A DNA stretch of 64,000 nucleotides from Gemmatimonadota bacterium. Lineage in GTDB: Bacteria; Gemmatimonadota; Gemmatimonadetes; Palauibacterales; Palauibacteraceae. Position 1 is the stretch's first letter, and every line of letters starts with the position of its first letter. The notes under the pieces were generated by a model, which was not told the DNA's origin, did not search any database, and was given only the letters and a program-made list of their open reading frames with translations. The position numbers were made by a program, and so were the translations under genes. Positions 1 to 9,800 of the stretch are shown here, one piece after another. The stretch lies in the NCBI GenBank assembly GCA_029262175.1, contig JAJCZV010000019.1, forward strand, positions 1 to 64,000, written 5' to 3'.

Positions 1-1260
1 GTCGCGTGGCACGAACCGCTCGTCCCCGGTGCGCCCGGTCACGGCGAAGGTCACAACTCGGGCCAGGCCGTGAACGTTACGGCGGCGCTCGCGCTGCAAA
101 AGGTCATGCAAGAGCAGGGGATCGAGGGCACGCTCGTGCTCTGGCCGGGTGTCGCCGAGGAGCAGTTGGGGAGCAAGGCGTGGTTTGTCCGAGACGGCTA
201 CTTCGACGACATCGACGCCGTGTTGTTCACGCACGTCGGCAACAACCTCGGCGTGTCCTATGGGCAGGCGAACGGCACGGGTCTCGTCTCCGTCGAGTTC
301 AGTTTTGCCGGTGAAGCCGCCCACAGCGCGGGCTCGCCCTGGCGTGCGCGTAGTTCGCTCGATGCCGTCGAACTGATGAACGTAGGCTGGAACTTCCGAC
401 GCGAGCACCTGCACCCGAACCAACGGTCGCATTACATCGTGACGGACGGCGGAGACCAGCCCAACGTGGTGCCTCAGGAGGCGTCGGTCTGGTACTACAT
501 CCGAGAGATGGACTTCGACGACATCCAACGGAACTATGACATCGCCAAACGGATCGCCGAGGGCGCCGCGCTCATGACCGACACCGAGATGTCGTATCGC
601 ATACGTGGTGTCGCCGCGCCTCGGCACTTCAACAAGGTCATCGCCGAGGCCATGTGGGAGAACATCGAACACGTCGGTCTCCCCGAGTGGAGCGCGGATG
701 ACCAGGCGCTGGCCAGGGCGGTCCAGGCCGTGGTCGAGAACGATTCCACGCCGGGGCTGAACACCGACTTGGGCGAGATCGGGGCTCCGCCCGAAAGCGA
801 AGCGGATCGCCGAAGCGGCGGATCGGATGACATCGGCGACATCGCGTGGACGGTCCCCACGGTGACGTTGCGCTTCCCGTCGAACATCCCAGGACTTCAA
901 GGGCACCACTGGTCGAACGCGATCGCCATGGCCACGCCCATCGCGCACAAGGGGGCGACGGCTGGCGCAAAGGTTCTGGCGCGAACGGCGCTTCAACTCT
1001 TTATGGAAGAAGATCTGATCGCTGATGCGTGGACGTACTTCCGCGACGTTCAGACAAAAGATCAGAAGTATGAGCCCGTGATTACTGCAGACGATCCGCC
1101 GCCGATCGATCTGAATACGAGCATCATGGCGGAGTTCAGGCCGCTACTCGAGCCCTTCTACTTCGATGAGACGAAGTACGATACCTACCTCGAACAGCTG
1201 GGAATCACGTATCCGACCCTGCCGGCGACCGAAGAGGAAGAGGACCCGCAGCCAAACTGA
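1..1260 (+). CDS. M20-family amidohydrolase, AbgB-like (5' truncated)
   Basis: The reading frame is open from base 1, so the gene begins upstream of the window and only its C-terminal ~419 residues are present. The M20 family contains zinc amidohydrolases that cleave amide bonds of N-acylated or aminobenzoyl-glutamate-like substrates. The frame upstream of the first Met reads Gly-His-Gly-Glu-Gly-His-Asn-Ser-Gly, which matches the metal-binding Gly-His-Asn region of AbgB-type enzymes. Near the C-terminus, a Ser-Asp-Asp-Ile-Gly-Asp stretch followed by Gly-His-His-Trp and Ala-His-Lys-Gly matches the AbgB-like second half. The tail is acidic (Glu-rich). Whether it carries a signal peptide cannot be judged because the N-terminus is missing. 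The substrate is unknown; the family assignment is firm, the AbgB label moderately so. Confidence 0.85.
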   Translation, partial: VAWHEPLVPGAPGHGEGHNSGQAVNVTAALALQKVMQEQGIEGTLVLWPGVAEEQLGSKAWFVRDGYFDDIDAVLFTHVGNNLGVSYGQANGTGLVSVEFSFAGEAAHSAGSPWRARSSLDAVELMNVGWNFRREHLHPNQRSHYIVTDGGDQPNVVPQEASVWYYIREMDFDDIQRNYDIAKRIAEGAALMTDTEMSYRIRGVAAPRHFNKVIAEAMWENIEHVGLPEWSADDQALARAVQAVVENDSTPGLNTDLGEIGAPPESEADRRSGGSDDIGDIAWTVPTVTLRFPSNIPGLQGHHWSNAIAMATPIAHKGATAGAKVLARTALQLFMEEDLIADAWTYFRDVQTKDQKYEPVITADDPPPIDLNTSIMAEFRPLLEPFYFDETKYDTYLEQLGITYPTLPATEEEEDPQPN

Positions 1261-1346
1261 TCCAGAGGGGTGATCCGTGCGGTGCCGACGCGCGTCGGCA
1301 CCGCAGCGGGTCGTTCCAGCCTGACGACGAGGCCCGAGGGGCACCG

Positions 1347-2747
1347 TCAGGCGACGCGTACCTCGATCTCGCGCCACTTGCCCTGCCGAAAACGAATCAC
1401 GCTGAGGACGCTGCGCGTGACATGGCCCAGGACGATGGCGAGCCAGATATGGTGAGGTTCGAGACCCCAGACCGCCTGGATGATTCCGCACATCCCCAGC
1501 GGAATCACGAGTTGAGAAATAATCGAGATGTAGAGAGGACTCCGAGTATCTCCCGTGCCTTGCAGGCCGCCGGTATACGCGAGCGCTACGGTGATGAACA
1601 ACCCGGAGGCGGCGAGGAACGCCAGCAACTGTACGCCGAGTTCGATCACCTCGGGCTGTCCTTCCATTCCGAAGACACTGAGAAGGACGCGCGGGAACAG
1701 GAGAAATACCGCGCCGACCACGGCGGCCACGCAAAGGCCGATGCGCGAAGCGACCCGAACCCCCTGGACGGCACGATCCGGCTTCCCGGCCCCCAGGTTT
1801 TGGCCCGCGACCGCGGCCGTCGCCCCCATCAACCCGACCGACGTCCACGTGATCAGGGAGAACAGCTCGACATACGCGACTGCGTAGGCCGCCTGCGCCT
1901 CCGCACTCTGCGCGAGCGACCCGATGTATCGGAGAAGGAAAACGCCGCCCAAGTTCATGGCGATACCCTGGAAGCCGGCGGGCAACCCAAAGCGAAACAG
2001 CTCACGAATGATCGCGAAGTCGGGTTTCAAGCTCATGCCGCGGTGGAACCCGACGACCCAACGGCCTCGGAAGAGCGAGAACGCTGCGAAAGCGGCCATG
2101 GCCCCACCCGCGATGACGGTGCCCATGGCGGCCCCCTGCGTCCCGAACGCCGGGATCGGGCCGAGTCCGGGGATCAAGATCACGTTCAGCACGATGTTCA
2201 GGATCGTCATCCCGACGCCGAGTTTGAGCGGCGTCTTCGCGTCTCCGGCCGACCGAAGCGCCCCACCGAGCATGAAGAACACCATCATACCAAAACTGTA
2301 CACGAACATCGTTCGGAGGTAAGGCAGGGCCTCCGCTTGTACCGCGGGCGTCGCATTCACCAACGCCAGCAGCGACGGGGCGAGAAAATAGCCGACCGGA
2401 GCGAGGATCCCGATCGCGAGCACCGCGGCGGTCAAGAACGCCTGGTAGACCGTCCGATTTACTTTGTCTCTCTCATCGGCGCCGGCGAAGCGGGCGACCA
2501 GCACACCCATGCCCGTGAAGAGCGAGCCGATGAACACCATGACGACAAGAAAGATCTGCCAAGAGACGCCAATCGCCGCGTTGCCCGTGAACCCGACGAA
2601 ATTGCCGACCATGATGTGGTCCACGATGCCCTGTAGTCCTCCGACCACATTCTGGAGCATCGTGGGCCAGGCCAGCTTCCAAACGGCCGGACCGATCGGT
2701 CCTTCGACGATGGACCTGTCGTACGATTTTGCCCGGGGATTGGACAT
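1347..2747 (-). CDS. MATE family efflux transporter
   Basis: This 466-residue polytopic inner-membrane protein has the length and two-fold repeat of MATE exporters, which use a Na+ or H+ gradient to expel cationic drugs and metabolites. The N-terminal segment has the family pattern Ala-Trp-Pro-Thr-Met-Leu followed by a Val-Asp-His-Ile-Met-Val-Gly helix. The equivalent second half begins near the Phe-Gly-Leu-Pro-Ala-Gly-Phe-Gln stretch. About twelve hydrophobic helices are visible. It starts with ATG and is transcribed divergently from the sulfatase-like gene across a 170-bp gap. The substrate cannot be predicted from sequence; DinF/NorM-like membership is likely. Confidence 0.92.
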   Translation of the reverse strand: MSNPRAKSYDRSIVEGPIGPAVWKLAWPTMLQNVVGGLQGIVDHIMVGNFVGFTGNAAIGVSWQIFLVVMVFIGSLFTGMGVLVARFAGADERDKVNRTVYQAFLTAAVLAIGILAPVGYFLAPSLLALVNATPAVQAEALPYLRTMFVYSFGMMVFFMLGGALRSAGDAKTPLKLGVGMTILNIVLNVILIPGLGPIPAFGTQGAAMGTVIAGGAMAAFAAFSLFRGRWVVGFHRGMSLKPDFAIIRELFRFGLPAGFQGIAMNLGGVFLLRYIGSLAQSAEAQAAYAVAYVELFSLITWTSVGLMGATAAVAGQNLGAGKPDRAVQGVRVASRIGLCVAAVVGAVFLLFPRVLLSVFGMEGQPEVIELGVQLLAFLAASGLFITVALAYTGGLQGTGDTRSPLYISIISQLVIPLGMCGIIQAVWGLEPHHIWLAIVLGHVTRSVLSVIRFRQGKWREIEVRVA

Positions 2748-2917
2748 AAACGGGGTTCGGCTAAGGTTGGCGGACGTGCGAACATATCACTACGCCGGCC
2801 GTGAGCGTACGCCCCGGCTTCTGGTCCGGGGCAGGGGATCGAACCTTGCATACGCGTGGCGGCACTCTCGCCCGTCGTAACAGGGCTAGGACCGGATAGA
2901 GGGCGATAAGACCACAC

Positions 2918-4729
2918 ATGAACGATTCGACGGCATACGAAGACGGGCGTATCGGGCGGCAGATCATGGCTGCTGCGCTCTGGGTTGGGCTGGTTTCAGG
3001 GTTGGTGGAAGGGGTCGGCTGGATGATCATCCAGCGTTTCGACCGTCTCACCAACCTCTGGACCCAGGTGGTGTGGATCGCGCCAGTCCTGAACGGCATC
3101 CTGTTCTTCGCCCTCGGCATCGGACTCGCGGTGCTTTCGCGCTTCTTGCCACAACGGGTCTGGTTTCCGGTTGCCGGGTTTTCGATCGCGTTTGCGGCCG
3201 CCGCCCATTTCCTCGCGCTCGCCGTCCAGACGTTTCTCCACCCGGGCGCTTTGTTCGTGCTCGCCCTCGGCATCGCCACGCTTCTAAACCGAGCGTTTCA
3301 GAAACGCGCCGTCGAAGCGCTCGCGTTCTTCGGCCGATCGTTGAAATGGGTCATTGCGAGCGTGCTCCTCGTCTTCGTGAGCACTCAGCTCTTCTATCAT
3401 TTCCGGGAAATTCGTCAGGTGGCGGCGCTGCCGGAGGCCGATGAGGATGTGCCAAACGTCGTTGTCGTGATCATCGACGCATTGAGGGCGGATCACGTCT
3501 CCGCATACGGCTACCCGAAGGAGACCTCTCCATTTCTCGACCAGCTCGCAGGCGAAGGTGCGTTGTTTGAACGGACGCTTGCTACTTCACCCTATTCGCT
3601 TCCCTCGCATGCCTCACTGCTTTCAGGTCTATATCCGTACGAGCACGGTTCGGAGTGGCTCGATTTCAAAGCCTTCGGCGACGCGAGCTACCCCTCCATC
3701 GCCGAGAGTATGAGCGAGCGAGGATTCCGTAGCGGCGCGTTTTCGGCTAATCCGTTTTGGTTCACGCGTGAACAAGGGTTTGGGCGTGGTTTCGTTCGAT
3801 TCGAAGATTTCTATCACAGCGTTCCTGACATGTTCTATCGAACGGTGTTTGGAAAGATTTTCGAAAAGGTGGTGATGCCGCGGCTAGGGATGGAAGAGGT
3901 GCCTGCGCGTAAAGGGGCGACGGAAAGCACCGATCGCGTCTTGAACTGGATCTCAAAGGACGACGAGCGCCCGTTCTTTACGTTGATCAACTACTTCGAC
4001 GTTCATGACCCTTATCTGCCGCCCCAGCCGTATCGAAGCCGCTTCTCGGCGGAGGAGGAGCCCGGTGGCTTTCTGAACTGGCGTCTCGGGCGGGGTGAGT
4101 TGAAGCTCACGCCTGAACAGCGGCAGAGCGACTTGGAGGCCTACGACGGCGCGCTTGCATATGTAGATGACGAACTCAGACGACTTGCCGAGGGGATCGC
4201 GCTCATGCGTCCCGACGAAGAACTCATGATCATCGTGACGTCTGACCATGGGGAAGCGTTCGGCGAGCACGGCACCTACCTACACGGCCATTCGCTTTAT
4301 CGGGAAGAGATTCTCGTGCCGTTGATCGTTTGGTGGCCGGGTGGGGTGCCGTCGTCCGTTCGGGTGGATCGTCCGGTCACCCACGCTTCGATTCCATCGA
4401 CGATCTTGGATCTCGTGTCCGCCGGGACTGCTGACTCATATGGCGCGCCTTCTTTGGTGCCGCTGTGGGCCGACTCGACGAGCGCCGAATCCTGGCCCTG
4501 GCCGCTGGCAGAAATGGGGCAGCGCGATTGGGTCGATCCGGCTTTCCCCGTGCAATCTGGCGACATCCAGACGCTGGCGAGTCCGGATTGGCAGTACATC
4601 GGACACGAGGTGCTTCCGGAGTTGCTCTTCGATTGGGCCGATGTGCAGCAGACGAATGATCGCGCCCAAGATGCGGCCCTGGAATCCGTGTTAGGGGAGT
4701 TTCGACGACGGTTGCCCGACCGTCCCTAG
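2918..4729 (+). CDS. Membrane-anchored sulfatase-like hydrolase
   Basis: The 603-residue protein has about five hydrophobic helices in residues 1-150, then a sulfatase/alkaline-phosphatase-superfamily domain. That domain opens with Val-Val-Ile-Ile-Asp-Ala-Leu-Arg-Ala-Asp, the usual metal-binding start, and later has Thr-Ser-Asp-His-Gly-Glu, the second metal site. The active-site segment reads Ser227-Leu-Pro-Ser-His231, so the position of the modified Cys/Ser of classical sulfatases is a Ser, and His replaces the usual Arg of C/S-x-P-x-R. The catalytic domain would face the periplasm. It could be a sulfatase, or a phosphodiesterase or phosphoethanolamine-transferase-like enzyme; the fold is clear, the reaction is not. 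No maturase gene is nearby. Confidence 0.85.
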   Translation: MNDSTAYEDGRIGRQIMAAALWVGLVSGLVEGVGWMIIQRFDRLTNLWTQVVWIAPVLNGILFFALGIGLAVLSRFLPQRVWFPVAGFSIAFAAAAHFLALAVQTFLHPGALFVLALGIATLLNRAFQKRAVEALAFFGRSLKWVIASVLLVFVSTQLFYHFREIRQVAALPEADEDVPNVVVVIIDALRADHVSAYGYPKETSPFLDQLAGEGALFERTLATSPYSLPSHASLLSGLYPYEHGSEWLDFKAFGDASYPSIAESMSERGFRSGAFSANPFWFTREQGFGRGFVRFEDFYHSVPDMFYRTVFGKIFEKVVMPRLGMEEVPARKGATESTDRVLNWISKDDERPFFTLINYFDVHDPYLPPQPYRSRFSAEEEPGGFLNWRLGRGELKLTPEQRQSDLEAYDGALAYVDDELRRLAEGIALMRPDEELMIIVTSDHGEAFGEHGTYLHGHSLYREEILVPLIVWWPGGVPSSVRVDRPVTHASIPSTILDLVSAGTADSYGAPSLVPLWADSTSAESWPWPLAEMGQRDWVDPAFPVQSGDIQTLASPDWQYIGHEVLPELLFDWADVQQTNDRAQDAALESVLGEFRRRLPDRP

Positions 4730-4741
4730 TGGCAGCGGACA

Positions 4742-4776
4742 CACGGGCGGGGGGCCGAAACCCCCGACCGCCCGTG
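4742..4776. terminator. Hairpin between convergent genes
   Basis: A perfect 9-bp stem (CACGGGCGG with CCGCCCGTG) encloses a further G4/C5 stem, and lies between the stops of two convergent genes. There is no clear T-run on either side, so it may be a bidirectional or Rho-assisted terminator or a 3' stabilising structure. Confidence 0.55.
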
Positions 4777-4807
4777 GAGCGAATTCGCGCCTCTATCCCC
4801 CGTGGCC

Positions 4808-7594
4808 TCAGTAGCCGCCGCCCGCCGCGATCTCGCCGAACCGAACCGTCCTGGCGCCCCCGAGGTGGATCCCGTTAAACAGCAGTTTGAACGTCGCGTG
4901 CGGCTGCGCGCGCTTCTTGATCAGCGGGCCGAACAGGAACATGCGGCCTTCACCGAGCTTCGCTTCCAGCGCCGTCGTCCCACCGTTCAGGTGGTGCTGG
5001 CCCCACGCCCAGCCGCTCCTCAGCGGGTCGTCGTCATCGAACCAAGCGATCGGCGTCACCCCTTGGAGATGGGCGCCGGGGCTCACTCGAAACACCGGGC
5101 TGTTGTTGAACATCGTGTGTGTCCGGTTCGGCATCCCGAATGCGAGAGGGTGGGTGGGATCCACGCTCATCTCGAGGACAGAACTCGGGATGTAATACTC
5201 CGCCTGTTCGAGCCGACGTCCGCTTCCGTCCACGAGATGGTTCGTCACGGGCAGCCCCGCGTGGTAGGCGATGTTGGTCGAGCTACCGATGGCGAGCAGG
5301 GTGCCACCGTCGCGAACGAACTGGAGCAGCTGTTCCGTCGTCTGGCCGCTCACAGACCCGAGCATGACGTGAAACTCCTGCGGAATGGACTCCGGGTCCG
5401 GTGCCCGGCCAAAGAACCCGCCGCCACCTCCGCCAGCGTTCGCGCGCGGAGCGGGAATCGCACCGTCGGGAAAGACGAGCACGTCGTAGCGCTCCCGGAG
5501 ATTTCCGGCGTCGAGCTCCTGCGGGTACACGACCTCGAAGGGAAACTCGTATTGCTCGAACATCCACCGGGTCCAGCCCGATGACATGGAGCCGCCGTAG
5601 CGGTCCCACAGCCCCACACGAACCGGACTCAGCGCCAACGCTTCTCCCGAGGGAGGAGTGGAAACGCCTTCGAATGAAAGGCCGAGGTCGGAGGTGGCCG
5701 CTGCGATCATGGCCAGGGCCTCGGCGGAAGTCGGGATGTAGATCGTGCCGCGCTGATCCGCGTCGTCATCGGTGAGCCAGTACACCTCCTGGCCGGCTGC
5801 GAGCAGACGATTGGTCAGAACGGCCGCGTTGTTTGCCGAGTGACTGGTGACGAAGCCAGCGGCGCCGGAGGCGCCTGCGAGGCTTCCCGTCTCGTAGGCC
5901 GCCAACTCCTCGATGACCTCGAACGGACCGTCGAAGCCTTCCAAGATCCGGTCGTAATCCAGACCCATCTGCATCGCCAACGTGTAGCCCGCGTTGTCGT
6001 AGGGCGCGATAGGAGGTCCGCCCTCGTATTGAAAATCGTTGGGATAGTCCTGTGGCTCCATCAGGTCGATGATGTGCGGAGCAAACGCCTGGTCCGTCTT
6101 GAGTACATACGAACCGGCAGGATACGGCTTGCCCAATACCGTGAAGTCGGCCGTCGCCCGGTGGATCCGCAGACCGCTTCGCTGAAGCGAGTGAACAAAG
6201 CGGGTTGCGGTTCCAAAATCCGACTGATTCGACGGGATGATGTATCCGCGCGCGTCGCGGTCCGCGGGCTTTCGGAACACGTCGAAGTGCTCGATCGGCA
6301 CGCCAGCTCCGAAGAAGGCGTTGCCGGATTCGGCTTGTTCAAGCACGCCCCGCTCGGCGAGTTCGACCTTCGCCGCTTCGATCATCTTCGGATGGTGCGT
6401 CCAACTGTCTTCGCTGCCTCGGATCACGGCATCGCGGCCCATGATGTACCGGTTGTACAGCACCGTCTCTCGGTATCGCGACGCGTAGTCGAATATGGCG
6501 CGATTCGTAGACACCGAATAGTCGATCACGGTCCGGAAATGGAGCGCCTCAGGTACCGGCGGAGCAGGGAGGTCCGTGCTCGGAAGCTGTTTGTCGGGCA
6601 CGAACTCGATCTCGGTCGGGGTCGGATTGCCGGCCGTCTCCGTGAGGATGCCGATCATGTTGTGGAAGTAGCCGGCCGTCCGAACGTTGCCATTGAACCA
6701 TGTAGAGAAAGAGGCCCCGTCCCTCATCGTCGCGCCGTACTTGCCCTCCGCGATCAACCGATTGTGCATCGCCATCCCGACCGCATCGATCCCGACGTTC
6801 AAGAGCGGGTGGGTGTTGTAGTTGAATGGATTTCGGAAGGGCGGGACGAAGAGCACCGTGCCGCGAGGCCCGCGCTGGTGGTGGTTGTACATGATCTGCG
6901 GGTGCCACTCTATAAACTTGACCCGCGACATGTTCTGCGTTTCCGGCTGACTCAATAGATACGAGTCTCGATTGTTGTCGTGTCCGACGTACTTCTGGTA
7001 CAGCCGTGGGATCCCACCCGTCGTTCGTTCGAGCGGGTCATCGTGACGCATGTACCAATCCGATACGAGCTCCATGCCATCGGGATTCGCGAACGCGGCG
7101 AGCACGATCACGTCATCCAGGAGGCGGAGTGTTTCGGGGTCGTCCATGCTCACCATCTGATGGACGATTTCGATCATTTGCTGCGCGCCCAGCGTCTCGG
7201 TGGCGTGAAGGCCGCCATCGATCCACACGACCGCCTTGCCCTCTTCTGCGAGCGCTCGGGCCTCCTCATCGGAGAGATCTTCGGCGAGGGCGAGGCGTCT
7301 CGAGATCTCTTTATATCGCCCTAGGTTCGAATGGTTCTCGGGGGAGGTGACGATCGCCATCAGCTGTGGGCGATTCTCGGCGCTGCGGCCGATGGTGTCG
7401 AGCACCATCCGAGGTGATTCTGCAGCGAGCTTTTCCCAGTACTCGGCGAGCTGGGAATAGTTCACGAGCTGGTAGTCATCCCCGATGGCGTGCCCGAACT
7501 GCTCGGTCGGACTTGTCACCTGCGCACTCAGTGCGATCGGGAATAGGCACAGCACGAGCGCTGCAAGGGAACGGACGGACGGACGATTCCTCAT
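4808..7594 (-). CDS. Secreted M14-family zinc carboxypeptidase-like protein
   Basis: This large protein (about 928 residues) starts with a signal peptide ending Leu-Ser-Ala-Gln. Residues ~35-330 form an M14 zinc-carboxypeptidase domain. Zinc ligands His130 and Glu133 lie in Gly-Gly-Leu-His-Ala-Thr-Glu, followed by Asn-Pro-Asp-Gly, Asp-Asn-Asn-Arg-Asp and a Tyr-Asn-His-His segment with the third ligand. A Thr-Glu-Thr-Ala-Gly-Asn segment probably carries the general-base Glu. The ~550-residue C-terminal part looks like a glutamine-amidotransferase-like or beta-rich accessory region with a Gly-rich loop. The ATG at 7594 is chosen because GAGGTGA sits 6 bases upstream; a GTG 24 bases earlier is possible. 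It is probably periplasmic or extracellular and digests peptides. It follows the symporter genes on the same strand with a 139-bp gap. Confidence 0.88.
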   Translation of the reverse strand: MRNRPSVRSLAALVLCLFPIALSAQVTSPTEQFGHAIGDDYQLVNYSQLAEYWEKLAAESPRMVLDTIGRSAENRPQLMAIVTSPENHSNLGRYKEISRRLALAEDLSDEEARALAEEGKAVVWIDGGLHATETLGAQQMIEIVHQMVSMDDPETLRLLDDVIVLAAFANPDGMELVSDWYMRHDDPLERTTGGIPRLYQKYVGHDNNRDSYLLSQPETQNMSRVKFIEWHPQIMYNHHQRGPRGTVLFVPPFRNPFNYNTHPLLNVGIDAVGMAMHNRLIAEGKYGATMRDGASFSTWFNGNVRTAGYFHNMIGILTETAGNPTPTEIEFVPDKQLPSTDLPAPPVPEALHFRTVIDYSVSTNRAIFDYASRYRETVLYNRYIMGRDAVIRGSEDSWTHHPKMIEAAKVELAERGVLEQAESGNAFFGAGVPIEHFDVFRKPADRDARGYIIPSNQSDFGTATRFVHSLQRSGLRIHRATADFTVLGKPYPAGSYVLKTDQAFAPHIIDLMEPQDYPNDFQYEGGPPIAPYDNAGYTLAMQMGLDYDRILEGFDGPFEVIEELAAYETGSLAGASGAAGFVTSHSANNAAVLTNRLLAAGQEVYWLTDDDADQRGTIYIPTSAEALAMIAAATSDLGLSFEGVSTPPSGEALALSPVRVGLWDRYGGSMSSGWTRWMFEQYEFPFEVVYPQELDAGNLRERYDVLVFPDGAIPAPRANAGGGGGGFFGRAPDPESIPQEFHVMLGSVSGQTTEQLLQFVRDGGTLLAIGSSTNIAYHAGLPVTNHLVDGSGRRLEQAEYYIPSSVLEMSVDPTHPLAFGMPNRTHTMFNNSPVFRVSPGAHLQGVTPIAWFDDDDPLRSGWAWGQHHLNGGTTALEAKLGEGRMFLFGPLIKKRAQPHATFKLLFNGIHLGGARTVRFGEIAAGGGY

Positions 7595-7733
7595 CGATCT
7601 CACCTCATTGCGGGCCACGGAGAATCATCAAGATGACCTGGCCGCGCCCCACGACGCCAGCGATCAGGAGGGCTAGTTTGTACGTGTTGAGTCCGCTGGG
7701 CTACGCTTCGACGATCCGCGTCGACATTCGTAT

Positions 7734-9230
7734 CTACAACTCCATCACGCGCTCGACATCGCTCGGAAGCTCACGGGGCTTGCCTAGGAAGGAAATCGAA
7801 AGAAACAGGACGAGCGAGACGATGAGCGCCGCTGCTCCGTAATCGGTGCCATACGGAAGCCGGATCCCGCCGAGACGCAGGCCGAAGTTTACAAAAATAC
7901 TACTGGCGATCGCTACGTTCGCCGCGAGTGCGCTGGCCCGCTTCCAGTTCAGACCGATCGCGATCACCGGCACCAGCCCGGCCGCGAAGGTCCCCCAGCC
8001 GAACGCTCCCAGGAGCGCTACGAGGTCGCCCGAATAGAGCGCGACGATCGCGCTCGCGACGGCTAGGAGGGCGGTGACGATACGCGCCCACTTGAGTTCG
8101 TTTTTTATCGACCGACCACGAAGGGCATTCGGGATGTCGTGCACGATGGCTGCGGTTCCGATGTTTAGGAACGAGTCGGCGGTCGACATGATGGCTGCCA
8201 GGAGCGCCGCGAAAACAACGCCTGCAAGCAGGGGGTTCGTGAACACTTGCAAGAACACGGTCGAGGCATCGTCGGGCGTCGCAAGCGGCGGGTGCGCTCC
8301 CGTAATGACCAGCGCGCGCATCGCGAATCCGATTCCAATCCAAAGCAACGCCGTTGTCCCATACGCGAACACGCCGAGCGGGATCACATGTCTGAGATCT
8401 CGAACTCGTCTCAACATCATGAATTTGGTCATGACATGGGGTTGCCCGACGACTCCGAGCCCGAACACGAAGAACCAAGAGAGCCCGCTGATCATCCCGA
8501 TGGTCCCCCAGGCTCCACCCGCCGCGCGGTCGTCCGTGGCGACGATCCGGCTGATCTCTCCGAGTCCGCCGTCGAACGTGCCCAGCACCGTCACGAAGAT
8601 CAGGACCGAAGCCACGATCATGATCGCGCCCTGGATGAGGTCGGTGTATACCGATGCGACGATGCCACCTGTCACTGAATAGAAAATGAGAACCGAACAG
8701 GAAATCGCGACGCAGAGCCCCAAGCTCGGGTCTTGAAAGACACCCGCGTTGGCGAGGACTCCTTGAAGAACGATCGACATCGCCAGGATCTGGGTCGCTA
8801 GATAGCCGAGTACGCCAAGCAAGATCACGACGGCGACGGAACCGCGCACCGACTCCGATTGATAGCGCACGGCCGCAACGTCGGGGAGCGAAACGCATTC
8901 GCGAAGCTCCGACACCATGCGGAGTCGCTTGGCGACGAGGTTGAGGACGATGATGTTCGAGATCACGGTCGAGCCCAGGATCCAGACCGAGCTCATACCC
9001 ATCGAATACATGAGACCGGGGCCCCCGACGAACCCGAACCCGCTCATGGTGCTCGAGAAGACCGCGAAGGCCGTCACCACGACGCCCAAGTTCCTGCCCG
9101 CGACGAAGAAGTCGCTGCTCGATTTCGTGCGCTTTAGCGACCACAAGCCGATTCCAACGCACAGGAGCAGATAGGCGACAACCGAGAACAGGGTGATAAG
9201 CGCGCGGTTGGTCTCCAGCGCCTCCCCCAC
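7734..9230 (-). CDS. Sodium:solute symporter (SSS) family transporter
   Basis: The 498-residue integral membrane protein has about 13 hydrophobic helices. It carries the SSS-family N-terminal pattern (Gly-Leu-Trp-Ser-Leu-Lys-Arg-Thr, then Ser-Ser-Asp-Phe-Phe-Val-Ala-Gly-Arg) and the Met-Ser-Gly-Phe-Gly-Phe-Val-Gly-Gly-Pro segment of helix 2. It would import an organic solute, such as a carboxylate, amino acid or pantothenate-like compound, with Na+. The start is a GTG whose first base is the last base of the upstream TAG stop, so translation is probably coupled to the upstream small membrane protein. The substrate is not predictable; proximity to a secreted peptidase is only suggestive of amino acid or peptide use. 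Confidence 0.9.
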   Translation of the reverse strand: MGEALETNRALITLFSVVAYLLLCVGIGLWSLKRTKSSSDFFVAGRNLGVVVTAFAVFSSTMSGFGFVGGPGLMYSMGMSSVWILGSTVISNIIVLNLVAKRLRMVSELRECVSLPDVAAVRYQSESVRGSVAVVILLGVLGYLATQILAMSIVLQGVLANAGVFQDPSLGLCVAISCSVLIFYSVTGGIVASVYTDLIQGAIMIVASVLIFVTVLGTFDGGLGEISRIVATDDRAAGGAWGTIGMISGLSWFFVFGLGVVGQPHVMTKFMMLRRVRDLRHVIPLGVFAYGTTALLWIGIGFAMRALVITGAHPPLATPDDASTVFLQVFTNPLLAGVVFAALLAAIMSTADSFLNIGTAAIVHDIPNALRGRSIKNELKWARIVTALLAVASAIVALYSGDLVALLGAFGWGTFAAGLVPVIAIGLNWKRASALAANVAIASSIFVNFGLRLGGIRLPYGTDYGAAALIVSLVLFLSISFLGKPRELPSDVERVMEL

Positions 9231-9754
9231 TAGGTGTGCCCGCCCATCGATGAGTGCGTCGCGGCATCTCCGCGGGCGCCGGCAAGGATCTCATCGAATC
9301 GCGCCTGCTCCTCCGGTCCGAAGTACGCGCGCTCGAACAAGAGGGTGCAGACGATCAGGAGAATCCACGGAGACAACCCGATCCCGTACACCAACCAGGC
9401 CGCGGGCGTCGTAAAGCCGGCGACGATGCTGATTTCTCCGAGCTCGTAGGCACGATGGGACCGCAGCAAGGCGACGAAGGCCACCACGTACCAGGCCGTC
9501 CAGATGGTGACCGCGATTCGGATCCAGTGACCGTCACGAAACCCGATCAGCATCACGACCCACATCATGCCGATGACGAGCAAGCCGACCACATAGGCGG
9601 ACCAGATCGGCGCTCCGAGCGTGCCGCTGTCGATGCCGTGCTGCATCGAGGCGAAGTCTGGGTGTGCGATGGCGGCGTCCGTGCCGGCACCCGCGAACAT
9701 CGCTCCGGCCAAGAGAATTAGAAGCGCGGTAGCCATGGCCAGAAGCGCGCCCAT
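9230..9754 (-). CDS. Small integral membrane protein upstream of symporter
   Basis: This 174-residue protein has four to five hydrophobic segments and a charged C-terminal tail containing Gly-Pro-Glu-Glu-Gln-Ala-Arg-Phe-Asp. Its stop overlaps the symporter start by one base, so it is the first gene of a translationally coupled pair. I do not recognise a named family. Small membrane partners of this kind are seen beside several secondary transporters, so an accessory-subunit role is a reasonable inference, but no motif in the protein proves it. Confidence 0.75.
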   Translation of the reverse strand: MGALLAMATALLILLAGAMFAGAGTDAAIAHPDFASMQHGIDSGTLGAPIWSAYVVGLLVIGMMWVVMLIGFRDGHWIRIAVTIWTAWYVVAFVALLRSHRAYELGEISIVAGFTTPAAWLVYGIGLSPWILLIVCTLLFERAYFGPEEQARFDEILAGARGDAATHSSMGGHT

Positions 9755-9800
9755 CAGTCGGTTCAGATCAGCATCACGAGAAATCTCGCGCTCCTATTCC

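Noticed and set aside
1144..2636. Long frames opposite the AbgB-like and MATE genes
   Set aside because: They have Arg/Pro/Gly-rich composition typical of GC-rich shadows and no motif, while the genes on the other strand are clear family members.
2822..2893. Minus-strand sequence with a GGTTCGATCCCC T-arm and a CCGGACCA end, resembling a tRNA
   Set aside because: The acceptor stem is only partly paired, the T-stem has a mismatch and no discriminator base fits, and no anticodon arm forms. It is treated as coincidence or a very old remnant.
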